DNA of 64,000 bases from Membranipora membranacea. Taxonomy: Eukaryota > Bryozoa > Gymnolaemata > Cheilostomatida > Membraniporidae. The position numbers and the translations under genes are program-made. Within the stretch, counting starts at the first letter, position 1; every line of letters begins with the position of its first letter. The stretch spans positions 34,260,162 to 34,324,161 of the forward strand of contig OU612067.1 in assembly GCA_914767715.1 (NCBI GenBank), given 5' to 3'. Positions 25,368 to 39,500 of the stretch are shown piece after piece. The notes under the pieces are model-generated. The model did no database searches. It was not told where the DNA came from and saw only the letters and a list, made by a program, of their open reading frames with translations.

Positions 25368-25447
25368 ATTATCTGCTGTTCTATCTTTGCTGACCTTCTC
25401 AGTCTAACACAGCAGCCTATATGAGAGACTCAGCCTTGGGCTACTCT

Positions 25448-25455
25448 ATTATATA
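25448..25455 (-). promoter_or_regulatory. TATA box of the serine protease gene
   Basis: TATATAAT on the minus strand, about 80 bases upstream of the first ATG at 25367. This places the transcription start near 25420 with a short leader. Such a TATA-driven compact promoter fits an abundant secreted enzyme. Confidence 0.55.
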
Positions 25456-25459
25456 CGCT

Positions 25460-28400
25460 CAGTAGTTTCCGTATCAACGCTGCGGTGATTTCATCACAGA
25501 CTCAGAAGTATTAGTCATCTATGAACTTTTATATCCTGTATGTGCCAATAATAATCCAGTGCAGCCATAAAATATGTCTGTCATCAATTTGGCGCACAGT
25601 ATTTAGTTACATTGGATCTATGATTAAATAAACCAGTTTTTGTGATGCTGTGCCAGTTATTATCACGTCTATATATTTGTTTTAATGCCAAGTTTGTCAG
25701 CTGCTGAGAAAATCATCATCATACTCACACAACTCCTCCGCCTAGCTACTATTCTTAATCACCAAAATTCCCCATGTATCTCTTTGCTATTATTATCTTA
25801 AAGTGATTGTAAAGGAACAGGGTTCTTGGTATCATTTTTGAGCTTGAAATGAGATTAAGACAGCTATCACACATGCATTTGCATGAAAAATAAGTCTTCA
25901 GGGTTACTTGGTCTGGTAGGTTTGGGGGTTATAAGTTAACACTATCGAGTTGCCTTCTCATGCACAGCCCAACTTGTCCAGGCGATTTGTAATGAGCCTA
26001 TTATGGGGGAAATACAGTAATATTAGTGACTATTGTGGTTAGATAACAACTTTTGCAAATACATGACAAAGTCACTCACAAGTCTGTCGATGACATAAAA
26101 GTTCAAATTTAATGAGTTGAGACCCGCAAATCAAAACAACCTTCATTTCTGTTATGAGCCCATGTTGAAGAAGAGATTAGAAGAACCACTGTACCAAAGA
26201 TTATAAATACTGACTGTACATTACAATCAATGACTATGACCCATTCCCTGTCCACAGCTTTTCAAGCGAGTGATTTTCATTTTGCAAACAGCTGCGCTTG
26301 TTTGCTCTGTTTAAATAAGATTATACTGGAGCAATGGATTCTTCCTGCTGACAAAGCCTTGCTTATTTCAGATTTACCTAAAAATGGTCCATACAATGCT
26401 TTATGGTTAGTACCAAATCTTGCGATAATATCCAACACTAGCCCCCCAAATAAGATCCATACTGATGAAATAACTCAAAAACTCGACAAATTAATTTCCT
26501 ATGTGACTGATGTGTGCTTTGACATAGGTTCTCATATGGCCTGCTGCACTCAGTCAGTAATATTGATAGTCCATGTTTAGATGTGCTGAGTATCTGTGAT
26601 GCACAGATGGACAAGATCTGATGTAAAATAATACAGAAAGTTTCTCAAGGTATTCCACTGCTTACACGATTATCAATACTCCTCTCTTTAGGAGGCAGTC
26701 AAATTCATTTACATTTTTCATCACCCTGAAGTCTGAAATAACTAGATGCCAATTTTATTTACTTCAATTTACTTTGTCACTTGTAAATTCCAGTTTTTTA
26801 TGTAAACAACAAAGCTTACCCGAGAAAATCTTGTGAGTCCAAACATCAGAATATTTGCAAAAATTGTTGTAAAGATTCTCAAAACTTCAAATCACTCAGT
26901 ATTAATCATCGCATGGTTTGGATTTTAACATCATCCTAATGCCTGAAATGTCGAGATTTAAAAACAAATTATTTTAGATTTTTGTGCAAATTAGAAAAAC
27001 ATCCAGTCTACAAACTTTGTATCTTCCATTGAAATTCTATTGAAAGCCACTAATCATAAAGCATAACGGCTGAAGACAGAGTTTGATTGGAATGTCTTAT
27101 CTGAGAGTGATGGGGCGAACATTTGTTACACTGAAACAATGACGAGTTGGCAGCCTCCCTGGTTGCGCAACAGCGTAAACACACCAATTATGTCAAACCA
27201 CCGAAACTGACAAATTGCACTGAGGGATCGATGAGATTGATTGAGATGCTCATCAACACACAGGGGTGGCTTCATGCTGCTGGGGCCGGCCATGAGGAGG
27301 TTGTACTAGAGAAGGCCTCAAAACAGCGCTTGACTCATGGTTTCTAGCTGAAGACCTGTGTGTTGTGCAGTGGTACGCGCACCACTGTATGTTGTATCAT
27401 ACCTGTCTTATCTTAGTATTATAATCTTCAATACAATCCATGTAGCCACAATCTCATTTATTCATCAAATAAATATAAACAAAACCTTGAAATACTTTAG
27501 CCATGTATTGATCTGCCTTTATATTGCCAATTTCTATCTGGAGCAGTAACCATGGTTAACAGAAAATGTTGTATCTGTCAAAGCACTGTGGGTTATTTCA
27601 AGTGGCCGAAATCATACAGATTGAAACTTGAGTGGTGTGACTACCTCAGGGACATTTTCCCTATGATAATCACATGGACTCGACGTCGATTTGCTACAAT
27701 TGCCTCCTGAATGATATTCAATCTCGCTCTCACTGGATCTGTTAATCTCCCTATAATTTTCACTCTCGCCGTCGGATGAGCTACTGTTGTAATTTTTGCC
27801 GTGCTTGATTTCGATCGTTTGCTTTGTCATTCAATTACGAAATTTTATACACTATCCCATTTTACCAGCTAAGCCACATAACATGGGACAGATTAACTTT
27901 GCGTTGTATTCACTCATTCATTCAATAGATAAATTCTGTGTGGTTTAATATTGTATGCAGGGAATATCAAAACCACTGTGTCATAACAAAATGTCTTATT
28001 TACGAGATACTGTATATTCCCATTATAATCTAAGGTACTATTTTCTACAAGTGATCACAACTCCAAAGGAGAAAAATGGTACCTTTTTAGTACCTTCTCA
28101 TCCCAACTTTGAGTGAAAATAATTCTTAACTGGACCACAGGCTGCTTTTGGACATGGCATAATGTTATAAACTAGACTGAGAGCTCTAGAATGATACCAA
28201 AAACCTGTTCCCTTTACAAGCACTTTAACAAAAAACCACTGACCAGAGGCAACAGATCTATATTTTTTTACATCAGTGATGAGTTTGTGGTTATAATTCC
28301 TCGATGTGAATTAATATTCCGGCTGAAAAAATTCATTTATGAAACACCTAACCTGTGTACATGGACAGGGAGATTTTTGTGATACGGTGTTGGATCAGTT

Positions 28401-29090
28401 TCCAGTTGAAATCAAATGACATGATTACGTTGACAATTGACAGAAACAACAAATACCAACTTTAAATATGACCAGCCTCAGGCCACTCTCCCAAAAAGGC
28501 CTACTATGAAGGGGCAAGGGGGGGGGTAAGGAAATCAGATTCTGATCAGATCTGATTCATTTAATCGGATGGTGATGTCATTGAAATATCCAAATGATGG
28601 TGCTGGAATATCTCGGTAGTTTAAAATATTGATGGTTACCAGCAGTATAAAACCAAGAAGTCCTTGATAAAACTTTGTGAAAATAAGCAGAACCTATCAA
28701 CTTTCGGTAAAAGGTATTGTGGTCTTTGGCATAAACCATTCGACCATGAATAGTGCAGAAGGGAGCAAGCGAATGTATGTATCTGACGCTTGCTTAGTCA
28801 TGGTTGTAAATAGGCCAAGATTGATACCCATATCATGATTTTTTCATAGCGACAAACAAACTACTGATGTCATGCTTGGATATCATTGTATAAATTGTGT
28901 CCTTTCCTACTAGTAAAGAAAGTTGTCTGCTCAATTTTCTTGAAATATCTCACAGCAACTACTCTTTTCTTGTTTGTTGCCTACCGGAAACAGCTGACCA
29001 GAATCTGTTGACTAATGCAAGAGAAGGGGAGAGAGGTGCGGTTTTTAGGTGAAAGTGGGGGCTGTCTAGGGGTGGAGCTGATAGGAAACC
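25460..29090. other. Intergenic, no gene recognised
   Basis: About 3.6 kb of AT-rich DNA between the divergent protease gene and the first Mpv17-family gene. It contains one copy of a dispersed repeat (27239-27405). Open frames up to 116 codons (26230-26580 plus; 27612-27830 minus, rich in Ser and Glu) resemble nothing I know and have no supporting splice context. Confidence 0.5.
27239..27405 (+). repeat. Dispersed repeat, copy 1
   Basis: Matches 35349-35485 in the same orientation. The best-conserved block is tgtactagagaaggcctcaa, followed by actcat.gtttctagctga and tgtgtgttgtg. I recognise no terminal structure or coding capacity. Confidence 0.75.
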
Positions 29091-29091
29091 A

Positions 29092-29173
29092 GTTCTTATA
29101 AGAACAACCTCCTGAACACATATTCTGGAGCTGGACTCCAGTGTTTGGTCAAGTTTTGAATACTAAAACAAGG
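29092..29173 (+). promoter_or_regulatory. Candidate promoter and non-coding first exon of the first Mpv17-family gene
   Basis: A perfect 14-base palindrome, gttcttataagaac (29092-29105), contains a TATA-like TATAAG. About 70 bases later comes a strong donor, CAAGG|GTAAGT, at 29173/29174. The arrangement fits a short 5' untranslated exon spliced to the coding exon at 29975 or to an exon just upstream of it. Inferred from motifs only. Confidence 0.35.
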
Positions 29174-29974
29174 GTAAGTCCTATGTGGTATCATTTTTAT
29201 TATTTATTTATAATTTTTTCTATTATTTATCTATCTATGAGACTCCAAATTGGCTGCAAATTTGTAATTTATGGTGTATAGACCTGGGAGTAATGGTGCT
29301 ACTGTCTACACTCCTTCTGTCATTTAGTAGTAATTAACAGGAGTGAAAGTGTTACTAATACCTCTTTTATTATTGAATACATTCATTCAGATAATTTTAA
29401 TCTAAATACTATAGCTCTCTTGTAACCTAACTGAAAGGAATGTGTCTTATTATCTGATAAAAGACTTAGTGCTTATTATCTAACCATGTGTCTTGAGGTG
29501 CCATCATGTTGGGCTACCTTAATCCCAAATCATCTATCACCAAGAAATGTTTTCTGTTTCAGATGACTTTATTTGTGTCATTTTTTTTATGTTCTGATGA
29601 TGTGTCTGTCATTCCTAAAACATCCCTGCTTAGGTGTGTTGAAATTTAATGAAACACATAATTGGATTTTAACTAACACTCTGCACTAGATTGACAGTCA
29701 AATTTCTTCTGTTACAATTATGTAGATTGCACTGCTTAGTAGCATTAGCCTCTAGATAAGGTTGCTGTTCTCAAGTAAAAAAGGTTTGGCTGCAATGTCA
29801 TTTATTTCGTCTGATGTTCCATTAGGTCTGTGTCGAAATTTAAATGGTCAAAGTCTCATGCAGAGATTTTTAGATTTGCATCCATTTTTGATGATGGCAT
29901 GATGCATTTTCTCACATCCAGGGAACCTCCATTTCAGAGTGATATGTTGTAAGCTATTCTCCTGATTCTCCACA

Positions 29975-31992
29975 ATGCCAGTTTACTTACTCAAACGTTA
30001 CCCTCTTCTCTCAGGTAAGTAACAAGCAAACTTATCTGTAACTCAACATTAACTGTAGGACTTGTGGGATTAGTAGTGCTCATGATCACACTTTACACTT
30101 GAAGGCCAGTTTTCTGAATTTATAACCTAACCTACATATTATACAAATATACATAGATATATGTATGATTAAAAGAAATTATAGGATGCGTTATTATTTT
30201 GATGAGGTAGTAAGAAATGTTAGTAATTTATGCAAATTTTGTTGGAATGACAGTGAGCACTGTTAGATATTGTACTAAAACAACCGATGGCCTGATTGAT
30301 GGGATGTTTGATTGGCTGTCATGATTATCATAACAATCTCTACATGATACTAAACCACTATAAGATCTTCACTGCCGGTAGATTATAAGGACACAGGGTA
30401 TAAACATGTATTTAGTATATTTTGTATAAACCTTGCACGGTGTTAGTATCTGTCACCCTGATGATATATGTTATATATATTCATATATTAAGCCACCGAG
30501 ATACTCAACCGATCACTCCGTTGGACAATTTTGTGGGACATCATTAGGACTGATACATTAACCTCTCCTCGTATACGGTATTATATACAGTGGTGTGTGT
30601 TCCCAATGTTATGATAATTTCTATTATTTGAAGCGATGACAACATATGGTTCTGTGTGGACAGTTTCAAGTATCACTCAGCAGAAGATAGTCTCACATCA
30701 CAAAGTAGATTATGGGGTGAGTATTATTTGATCTGTTGGCACTGTACGACGACATTTTGATAAGCGCCAGTAAAAAGTAGCTAGCTTACTGACCTCACCT
30801 CTGACATGGTACAGGTTAAATCTATGTAATCCTTAATCTCTGCTCAATAAGAAGATACTGTTCTGTGGGGTCAACATCAGATCAGTATCCTCAGATGACA
30901 GTTATAGGTGTCAGGTTAGATCAATGCTCCTAAAAAAACATCTAATACTCTATTAATAATACAACATGCAAAATCAAGTCCCATATCATCTAGATTGGCC
31001 CATACAAACATAGCTAGTTGTATAATATGGGCTGCACTTTTTGCGTCAGTCTGTAATCCTCTGACAGTATCCTGGGTCAATAACCTCATAATACCCGTTA
31101 CTATGACGCTTATCTCACCAGAGCTGTATCATACATCTATCGCTAATCCATCACTCATCTCAGTTAGGTCGATATTGTCAGAGCACTCACTCAATCATCT
31201 TTACTTGTATTTTACAAGCTGTCTGTTTATTTTCACAGGCTGTAGCCCGTAATGCGACAGTAGGATTCTTTGTAATGGCTCCGCTGTTGCACGGCTGGTA
31301 TCGGTTAGTAGCCAGAGTTTGTGGTACCGGCCCGCGCACATGGAAGCTTAGCGTTAAGATATCAGCTGTAGAGCAGGTTATATTCGGCCCGATAGTACTT
31401 ACTTCTTACTTCTCAAGCACAGGTAAATATAACAGTGGATACTCTTCAAACAGCCTTCCTATTGTATGAGGCTCTATAACGTAGTAAAGTGGCATATAAT
31501 TTGAGTAGATAATAGAGAGCTCTCCTTTGTCATACTGTAGGCCTGAGCTGTACATATATTGGTGTTTTATGATTATGTCAGATCTTGGAAAGCATTGTAG
31601 TGTTAAACAAGGATGTAAATTTTCTAGATTTAATCGGTGTTAGTACTGCCTCCTTGAGTTGATATAAGGAGACGTATCTTATAATTAATAAAATTTCCTC
31701 TATTTTAGCTCTGCTAGCGGGGAAGTCGTACGAATATATAAAAGCAGAAGTTAGGACGAAGCTACCGACTACCTTTGCTGGTTCCTGCTGTGTTTTTCCT
31801 TTCGTTAATTTCATCAATCATTTATATGTACCTTTTCACTTAAAGATTATATACCAAACTAGCATTTCATACTTGTGGAATATTTTTCTTTGCCTTATGA
31901 AGGAAAAACCAGTCTGGTTAAATGGAGAGAATAAAAACTCCATCAACAGTCAGGCTATTTCTGCCAGCGAACCAAAACCTACAGACACATAA
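29975..31992 (+). CDS. Mpv17/PMP22-family membrane protein, copy 1
   Basis: Four exons, 29975-30014, 30634-30716, 31239-31422 and 31709-31992, join in phase to 591 bases, 196 codons plus TAA. The family usually has 180-200 residues. Visible family features are the N-terminal MPVYLLKRYPLLSA and the ITQQK motif (the GDIISQQ region of Mpv17). These are followed by VGFFVMAPLLHGWYRLVARV (the GP..H.WY block), VEQVIFGPIVLTSYF (the DQ...P block) and the C-terminal signature FPFVNFINHLYVPFHLKIIY. Four transmembrane helices are expected. Relatives sit in the mitochondrial inner membrane or peroxisomes and affect mitochondrial DNA upkeep and reactive oxygen handling, with poorly defined transport roles. 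The last 25 residues are polar and specific to this copy. Of the vertebrate members, Mpv17-like looks closest by eye. A poly(A) signal lies at 32494. Confidence 0.9.
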
Positions 31993-32930
31993 TACATTAC
32001 TAGTCTTTCATTACAGTTCTATGTTTAAAGAGATTTCAGCGTTAGTATTTTGTTGCTGAATAATTTAGATAATTTTATTTTCCTATGCAGTCTTATAGCT
32101 CATGGTTTTTTCAAACTATACGTATATTAAAACCTCAGGTATCTGGCCATCTTAGGCAATTCTTGTTAGGTTTTGTCGCTATAAAATTAATATCATATTT
32201 ATTTTCTTATTACTGTTAAATTATCTACCTAGGAATTATAGAACCCACGTAAGTATTTTTTTAAGGATAGTCATTTGACGAAATTTTAAATTAAATCACT
32301 GCTAAATCTTTTCAACAGCCAACTCAGTACTAAATGCCATCTTTAGTTATAAGTTTTGTGTTTTGAGAATTCACAATATGATTTTTTTCATGTGATCATC
32401 TTTCTGCTTTGCTCACATCATATACCAGCGCAAACATATATCTATGTTCAGAAACCGGGTACTATATTTAATCATTCTTTTTTTGTTTCCTAAAATAAAG
32501 AGCTTCAGAAATAAGCAAGTAATTAATTATCAATGATGAATTAAACATGATGATGATAGATTTGAGCTGTATTATTGCTTCTAGAATACACAGTTAGGAT
32601 GGATTTTGTTGGTTGTCTTCCCACATCTGGCTTTGGTCCGCTAGGAATGCCAATTTTTATCTTCTCTGAAACGTGGTTGTCTGTACGTTACTCATTTCTG
32701 TTCGGAGTGATTTTCTGCATAATTTCAGATTTCTTAAGGTTTATGTGTTCTGCATAAGTATATGAGGAGTCTATACAACTACGTCTTCATAAACATGTCA
32801 GGGATTTTATTGTGCTGATAATTTATACTACATATTTTTGTTGATAGAGAGGAAGACCTGGACTGTTTTATATGCACTACTTCTACCAGTCATACACAGC
32901 AGATGAGATCTCACAAGGCCATACTTAGCT
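31993..32930. other. Spacer between the two Mpv17-family genes
   Basis: Holds the 3' untranslated region of copy 1 (AATAAA at 32494-32499) and the short upstream region of copy 2. No other gene seen. Confidence 0.5.
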
Positions 32931-34311
32931 ATGACAATGATAATACGTCTGCTAAAGAAATACCCACTTCTCTCTGGTGAGACTTCCCTGTATCTAAACA
33001 CCCAAACTTAATCATCTCGATGGTTGTGAATGTGATGTAATATTAATTGTATTTGGTTGGGTTCCAAAACTTCTGTGTGATGTAGTCATTGCACTAAATT
33101 AACATCATGTATCGACATAATATAGTCTCTCATATTTAAGTTTAATAATATACTTCTCTGGTCTCTTATATTTAGGTATGACATCATACGCGTGTGTTTG
33201 GACAGTGTCAAGTATAACTCAACAGAAACTCGTATCTCACCATAACATTGACTATGGGGTGAGTGGCTTAGTACAAATGTTCTTTCGACCTGTTATATTT
33301 TGGCTCTTTCCTCCTGATTTCTCAACTGCACGTCTCAATAATTATTGCAAATAGAAAAGCTGTGACTGAAGTGATCATTTGTTTTTGGGCTGTGTTTGTC
33401 CACCATGCACGTGTACAGGGTATTGCCTGACCAACATTTTGGTCAGACAGACCAAGTCTGTTGCTGGACGCTTTACTCTGACATCAATCTCTGCATAATG
33501 ATGCATAATTAATCAGTGTTGTGCTATAATGAATAAATTAATGTTATATAATGTTTAATAATATTATTGTGCTGTTGCTGATTGTATTTCAGGCTGTGGC
33601 AAGAAATGCTACAGTAGGTTGTCTTGTTATGGCTCCACTTTTACACGGATGGTTGAGGATATTAGGGAGGGTGTATGGTACCGCCCCTAAAACATGGAAA
33701 ACCAGTATCAAGGTTACAATGCTAGAGCAGATACTGTTTAGTCCCATACATCAGACTTCATTTCTTACTAGCACAAGTAAGTAATACTACTCTGACTGTT
33801 ACCATTGAAATCAGAATCCAAATCAAGGAAAGTTTTCCAAGTGTGGTTGAAGTTGTCCACTTGTTAGTCATGGTTAGATAACTCACCGCCTTTCAATTGC
33901 AATTCATTCAATATCTATGCTTGTGTTATCAAGTTTGGTTCAACTAGCACTGATCAGTTCTGAATATACCGGTCTGGACATCTGTAATCCATCTGAGCTA
34001 TATTCGGTGTGTGTGTGTACATTTGCCCCAGCGATATTCATGTTGTTACATTATTTTTTGTAGGCTTACTAGCTGGGAATTCTCTAGACTACATCAAAGA
34101 GGAGCTAAGGACAAAGTTACCTCGGACATACCTGACAGGCTGGTGTATCTTCCCTTTTGTTAATTTTGTACACCATATATTCGTCCCGATGCATCTTAAG
34201 ATGATGTATCTGACTTGTGTCTCATTTCTGTGGAGTACCTTTCTCTGCTTAGTGAAAGAGAAACCACTAAATCTGTTCGACAAGGAAACTCAGAATCAAG
34301 ATCCAGTTTGA
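32931..34311 (+). CDS. Mpv17/PMP22-family membrane protein, copy 2
   Basis: Four exons, 32931-32976, 33176-33258, 33593-33776 and 34064-34311, give 561 bases, 186 codons plus TGA. Exons 2 and 3 have exactly the lengths (83 and 184) and phases of copy 1, so the pair arose by tandem duplication of a whole gene. Matching blocks are MTMIIRLLKKYPLLSG, ITQQKLVSHHNIDYG, ARNATVGCLVMAPLLHGW, LEQILFSPIHQTSFL and FPFVNFVHHIFVPMHLKMMY. The copy is intact, with all splice sites canonical, and the changes look conservative, so it is probably functional. Exon 1 also carries an ATG in another frame at 32902, but only the chosen frame joins in phase. The tail after KEKP is short and differs from copy 1. The membrane location is inferred from the family. 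Confidence 0.9.
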
Positions 34312-36538
34312 CAATTTTTATATTAAATTTTGTGAGGATAATGTGATATTAAATAGGTTTACATCTAGTGTCATCTATATTAGCGTTATGCAGATTGCAT
34401 AGTTTACTCAGTCTCCCTGGTCGATTACCGCATTACATATATACACCATTATTTATTGCATCCATAGTTCTAACCCGCGTTTCGCGTTGTTGGTTTTGTA
34501 TTCGAGGGGAAAAATCAGATGGATGCGAGGAAACTGATTGTAGAATGTAATAGAATAGTATCAACCTGTCAGAATTTCCCGCTGTGTCTCACTGTCATAA
34601 ACATCTACACCAAAACTTTAATATTCGACCCCAAACTTGAGTTTCCATCCCCATCCATGCGCTTCTGTGATAACGACCACAACGGGTGAGGAGTGAGATA
34701 TGACATTGCATCTCCTCTACTCCTCTATACATTATAACTTGTTGCATCATGTGATTTTATGTCAAACCTTATTTCCCTATTAGAATCAGGTACACAACAA
34801 TCTAGGCAAATTTTTTATCGTTTCAGGTATTCACTTAGTTCTATGATATATTATCCTCAGGGTTCAGTTCTATTTTAGGATCACATGCAGCATCACTTTT
34901 AGATGTCCACTTTTCTTGCTTGTTTTCTTACCAGTATTAGTGAGTGTTAGGTCTTCTCGGGACAATTACCCAAAAGGATATTATCAAAGTTTAGGATTTT
35001 TTATTTTGAAATATATTTTTGTGATAATTTAACATCGAACTTGTGAACGTCTTATTGCATTTTCCTCTGTTCTGTGATCTGATTATATTTTCTTGCCAAA
35101 AAATAATGACGCCAATTAAAACACACCAAATTTCACGCTTGTTTATGGTTTTGATTTCCTATGAGATACCCACAGTGGGTTCTTTTCCAGCTGTAGTCTG
35201 CAGACTTTTTACTGATGTTGCGCATGAGAGTAGGAATTGTTGTAAAAAGGCAAAGATTGTACAGGAAGGCGATGGCAGCCTGCCTAACACACAGATCGAG
35301 TCACAATATCGATTTTGTGAAAATGCATTGTAGGATAGAAGTGAAGGAATGAGATGATTATCATCACACAGGGGCGGCCACAACAAAATTTGTACTAGAG
35401 AAGGCCTCAAAACAGGGCTCAACTCATAGTTTCTAGCTGACGACTTGTGTGTTGTGTAACAAGCGTATTACCGTACGTTATATTTGACCTCGCCTGGCAT
35501 GTAGTCACACATCAGATGATATATCATCTATTATCTGATATCATCGATTATCCCTCAATGATTCCGTGTGTCTGAAATTTTTATAATTTCAAAATTTGCC
35601 AGCATTGAATTGTTGATTATGATTGCATGCATACTAGTAATTTAAAAGTCAAGAACCCATCAATGTTAATATCAAAAATTTAATTTTAGCTTCAATCAAA
35701 TAACCTCATTGCTAAAATTAAACAGCCTATAACTCCATTCAAACAGTTACAAATACCATCTCTGAACACTTTTTATCGCTTCAGTTATTTTGCATTCATG
35801 ATCTTATTCTCCTGATAAAATAGCTGACCAAATTGACCAAATTAAATTCACAGAACATCAAGCCAACAAGCCTAGTATTTTAGTTTATTATTATTTTAAT
35901 CAGGCTGGTGAATGAACCCATTCAGGTTATTGACATGGGGTAAGTCAATCGAAATTATTTTTCTTCCAAACCCATTCATTTTTTGAATTATATAAAAAAG
36001 AATGGACACGAAAACCGACCGACTGCACAAACTAATAGAACAAGGGTGTGGGCATATCATTCACTCACAGGCACTGCGTCATAGAGATTTACACCGCAAT
36101 CACAATATTGAAAGCAAATAAATGAAAGCTATTTATTGAGCGCCTTCAAGTGCAAGCCAAAGACTTAACATGCATTTATGAATGCTAATGTATTGATGAT
36201 GTCTTTAGTGTCTGTCTTTTACAAAACGCTGAGTGCTGCACCCTTTGTGTTATTTATTACGCTCAATACGTTCTAAATAATTATAATGTTGTAATGAATA
36301 AATAGCTATGGGTGTTGGGTGTCATTGAATTATTCTAAAGAAGATTATTTCGCAACGCTGTGCACTCACTCACATAATTTCCTGCAAGGTGGAAGGAAGT
36401 CGCTGATTTTATATCTGTTTAACATTTAGTTTTTATTTACATAATTTTAAAAAGGTTTTGCACAGATTGCAATATTGCTATATCCGGTGACTGCTGAGTT
36501 CTGATGTTTTAAAGAGTTCCGCTACACATCGCTACATA
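34312..36538. other. Intergenic, no gene recognised
   Basis: A candidate ATTAAA poly(A) signal for Mpv17 copy 2 is at 34322. A second copy of the dispersed repeat is at 35349-35485. The rest is AT-rich with no convincing coding sequence. Confidence 0.5.
35349..35485 (+). repeat. Dispersed repeat, copy 2
   Basis: Same family and orientation as 27239-27405. The conserved middle block reads tgtactagagaaggcctcaa, and similarity fades gradually on both sides. Confidence 0.75.
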
Positions 36539-39500
36539 ATGGAAGGTACGTACTAGCAATACTAAACTACAATGAGGGAGATACCCAGGCACTATACCTA
36601 ACACAACTAATGAGAGTAAAGACCCGCAGAGACCTTACAAAGACCCGCAGAGACCTTACAACTGTCAGCTTATGATGTTCTCTGCTATGGTATTTACATG
36701 TGTAAGAGTAATAAATTGTTATGATTAGCGACCTAAGTTGTAATCACTTTTGTATTTCGGGCCTTCAAAGTGTAATATACCGTGTAAGTGTAATATACTG
36801 TGTAAGTAAATCTTTGAACTGCTGTTAAAGACGAGGATTACGTAACATCGCATCATAGGAAACGTCTTATTATCGTCAACCCCCAAATTATCTCGTATGA
36901 AAAGTGAATGCGTACTCGAGCCTCGAGAGCCCATGTGGTGAGATGATATCTTACTGTAAAGTGCAGTAAGAGTCCGACAGAGTACGTAACAATGTATAAT
37001 AGATACAGTACGTAATAACATACATAGTATAGCCCTGGGCTCTTTGTGTAAGTCGGGGTAATAATGCGCCAGACATAGAGCTACTAAGTTAGGGATAGAG
37101 GAACACAGCTATATCCTAACCATAATGCGGTTTGGTTGCCCTGGGCACCATTTTGACATGATAATAGTAATCATCCAACCTAATAGGATATCCATATGGT
37201 CAACATCTCCCCTGTACTGAGTAAGTGAGACTGTCGAAATGGTAAATCATTGCGTTCTAGCCGTCTGGGATTCTTTTGTGTTTGGCTCGTTTTCTTACAA
37301 GTTTGAATAACTTCTGTCAGGCTGCCTGGATGACAATATTACATGCACAGCAAGTATTTATAATGTATGATGTTATTGGAGCTCAATGATGATTATTGCT
37401 ATTGATATTCTATCTATTTACTGGATTTGATTTTTCATCTTTGCCATGCCAAAGGTAAGGTTGCATCTAGTCGTATAATCACCAGCCAGTTCGAACATGC
37501 AGTGTTGCAAGTGCTCAGTCCAAGGCGGGTTTGTCAAGACAAGCCTCTCTGTACTCAAAATTCGATTCATTGCGCACTGCTCTTTCAAAGGCTTAGAATG
37601 GCCATGAGAATTTTGCGACAGAATCATCTACTATCAACATGATAGCCAATCTCTCTCTCTCTCTCCAGAGGTTTTGCAATGGGAAACCGCTGCAATGTAA
37701 AGGGGCTATTATGTTACACACCATTTATCATGTTATATCTCATTATTGCCGCTCTTTGATCAATGTGGAAATGAACCCTTGTGTTTATTTGTGATTAGTT
37801 ACATAATCCCTGCTATGATCCTATAGAGTTTAGACCATGCTTGGAAGTTTGAGTAAAGGGGTGAGCCTGACATATTGTAACTGCACCTCTCTCTCTGTTC
37901 ACAGCTCTGCAGAGGTTCATCAGGACTATCACAAACAGACACTGTTCTAATGAGGCTAGCATGAGGGTAAGTCTGAAGTTTTGTTACTTCTCCTCTCTCC
38001 TATCTGCATGAGTTTGATGCTGATACTGATGGGTTCTGGTTTTTGGTAACCTCACAAGTTTATCTATCCACTTCCAGTATTCTACTGAACTACAATCCAG
38101 TACAGTCCAACATTACAAATCTGTGCACCGGTGAAGGGAGTTCAGCTTTGTGATTATTGGGTTCTTGTTCACGTGGTGAATGTTTGAGCAAAGAAAATAT
38201 TCTGGTAGTTCACATTTAGATCAAATACCAAAATAAGAATGCCATTTAATCGACTTACAATATGTATAATTAATATGACTGCTTTACATGGTTCATGCAC
38301 TATTGGGATAATGTTGCTTTTTCGATGGTTTTGCACAGATTTTAAGACATCTCAGACTATTATGTTGGTTTACTTGTTGTAATCTTCTCAGCAACCCAAG
38401 ATTCAGTGATATCAGGGAGGGTCCCATCCTCTCTGGTGATATTGAGCTAAACACCAGGTTCATTTTCTGCTAAATGATGATCTTTGTCAGGAAGTTTTTA
38501 CTGGTAACTAACACCCACACCAGGTATTGTTCTATTACACTTTGCGTGCAATAAAACACTATACTACAATTTTACTACAATCGTTCCACTCTGCACCGAA
38601 CCTATTACAAACACGATATAACCTCGCCACTGCAGCGGTACATGGTTGTGCACATCGGATGTTACCACATTGCATGAGAGGACCCGGTTTACTGTTCTGC
38701 ACTTATTTCTCCTGTTCGTACGACGCACATAATGAGACAAGGTAGGTGTAATCTAACTGTCATATTACCAAATTAACTGTCATTTTTGCAATTACATATG
38801 TACCAGGTACACATTATCAATCTCAATTACTAATTTGGCATCAAGACTTATTTGGGTTATTCTATTTTTAAAATGGTGACCTTTATCATATTTCAATGTC
38901 GACTTGATTCATGACCACTCGTTGATTTTCCTGATACACTCTACATTCTGTCTCATGACAAGAGATAATAGTATCTGTAACAGGTTACCCATAGATATGG
39001 TGTAGGGCTGTTATTGTAATTATTTACTTTCGATGTGTTGAATTATAATGAGGACACAATCCGGCTAATTTGGGTCTTCATATTATTACTACGCCCTGCA
39101 TCAGGGCCACTAGGATTGTATTTTGACTCTTGTACTAAACGACTCCTCTCACATAAGATTAGTTACTGGGAGCCTGTGAGGAGACAACTCAGCCTAATCA
39201 TCAGCAAGTCCAGAATTTCAAAATCTTATAAAATTGATTTTCAAGTCGTAGCGTTATGGAGCCATAGAGTCACGGTGACGGTTTTGTGCCCCAAAAATAA
39301 TTATTTTTGAGGTTGGGAAAAAACGTTCTACTCCTACATCAAATGTCAGGATGGTGTCTTGTGTGTCTTTAAAAAATCCGTGAGTCTAAACCACCAAGAT
39401 GAGATTGATCTCTTTCTGATATTTATGATGAACTCCTGCGACCAAATTATAAATTGTGACTAGTTAGTGAATTACATACCCATCATCTCAAATTAATGGA

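Noticed and set aside
26230-26580. 116-codon plus-strand frame
   Set aside because: No recognisable motif, no splice or promoter support, and base composition like the surrounding spacer.
27612-27830. Ser/Glu-rich 72-codon minus-strand frame
   Set aside because: Low complexity and no flanking exon or family match. It could be a remnant of a mobile element, but I cannot support that.
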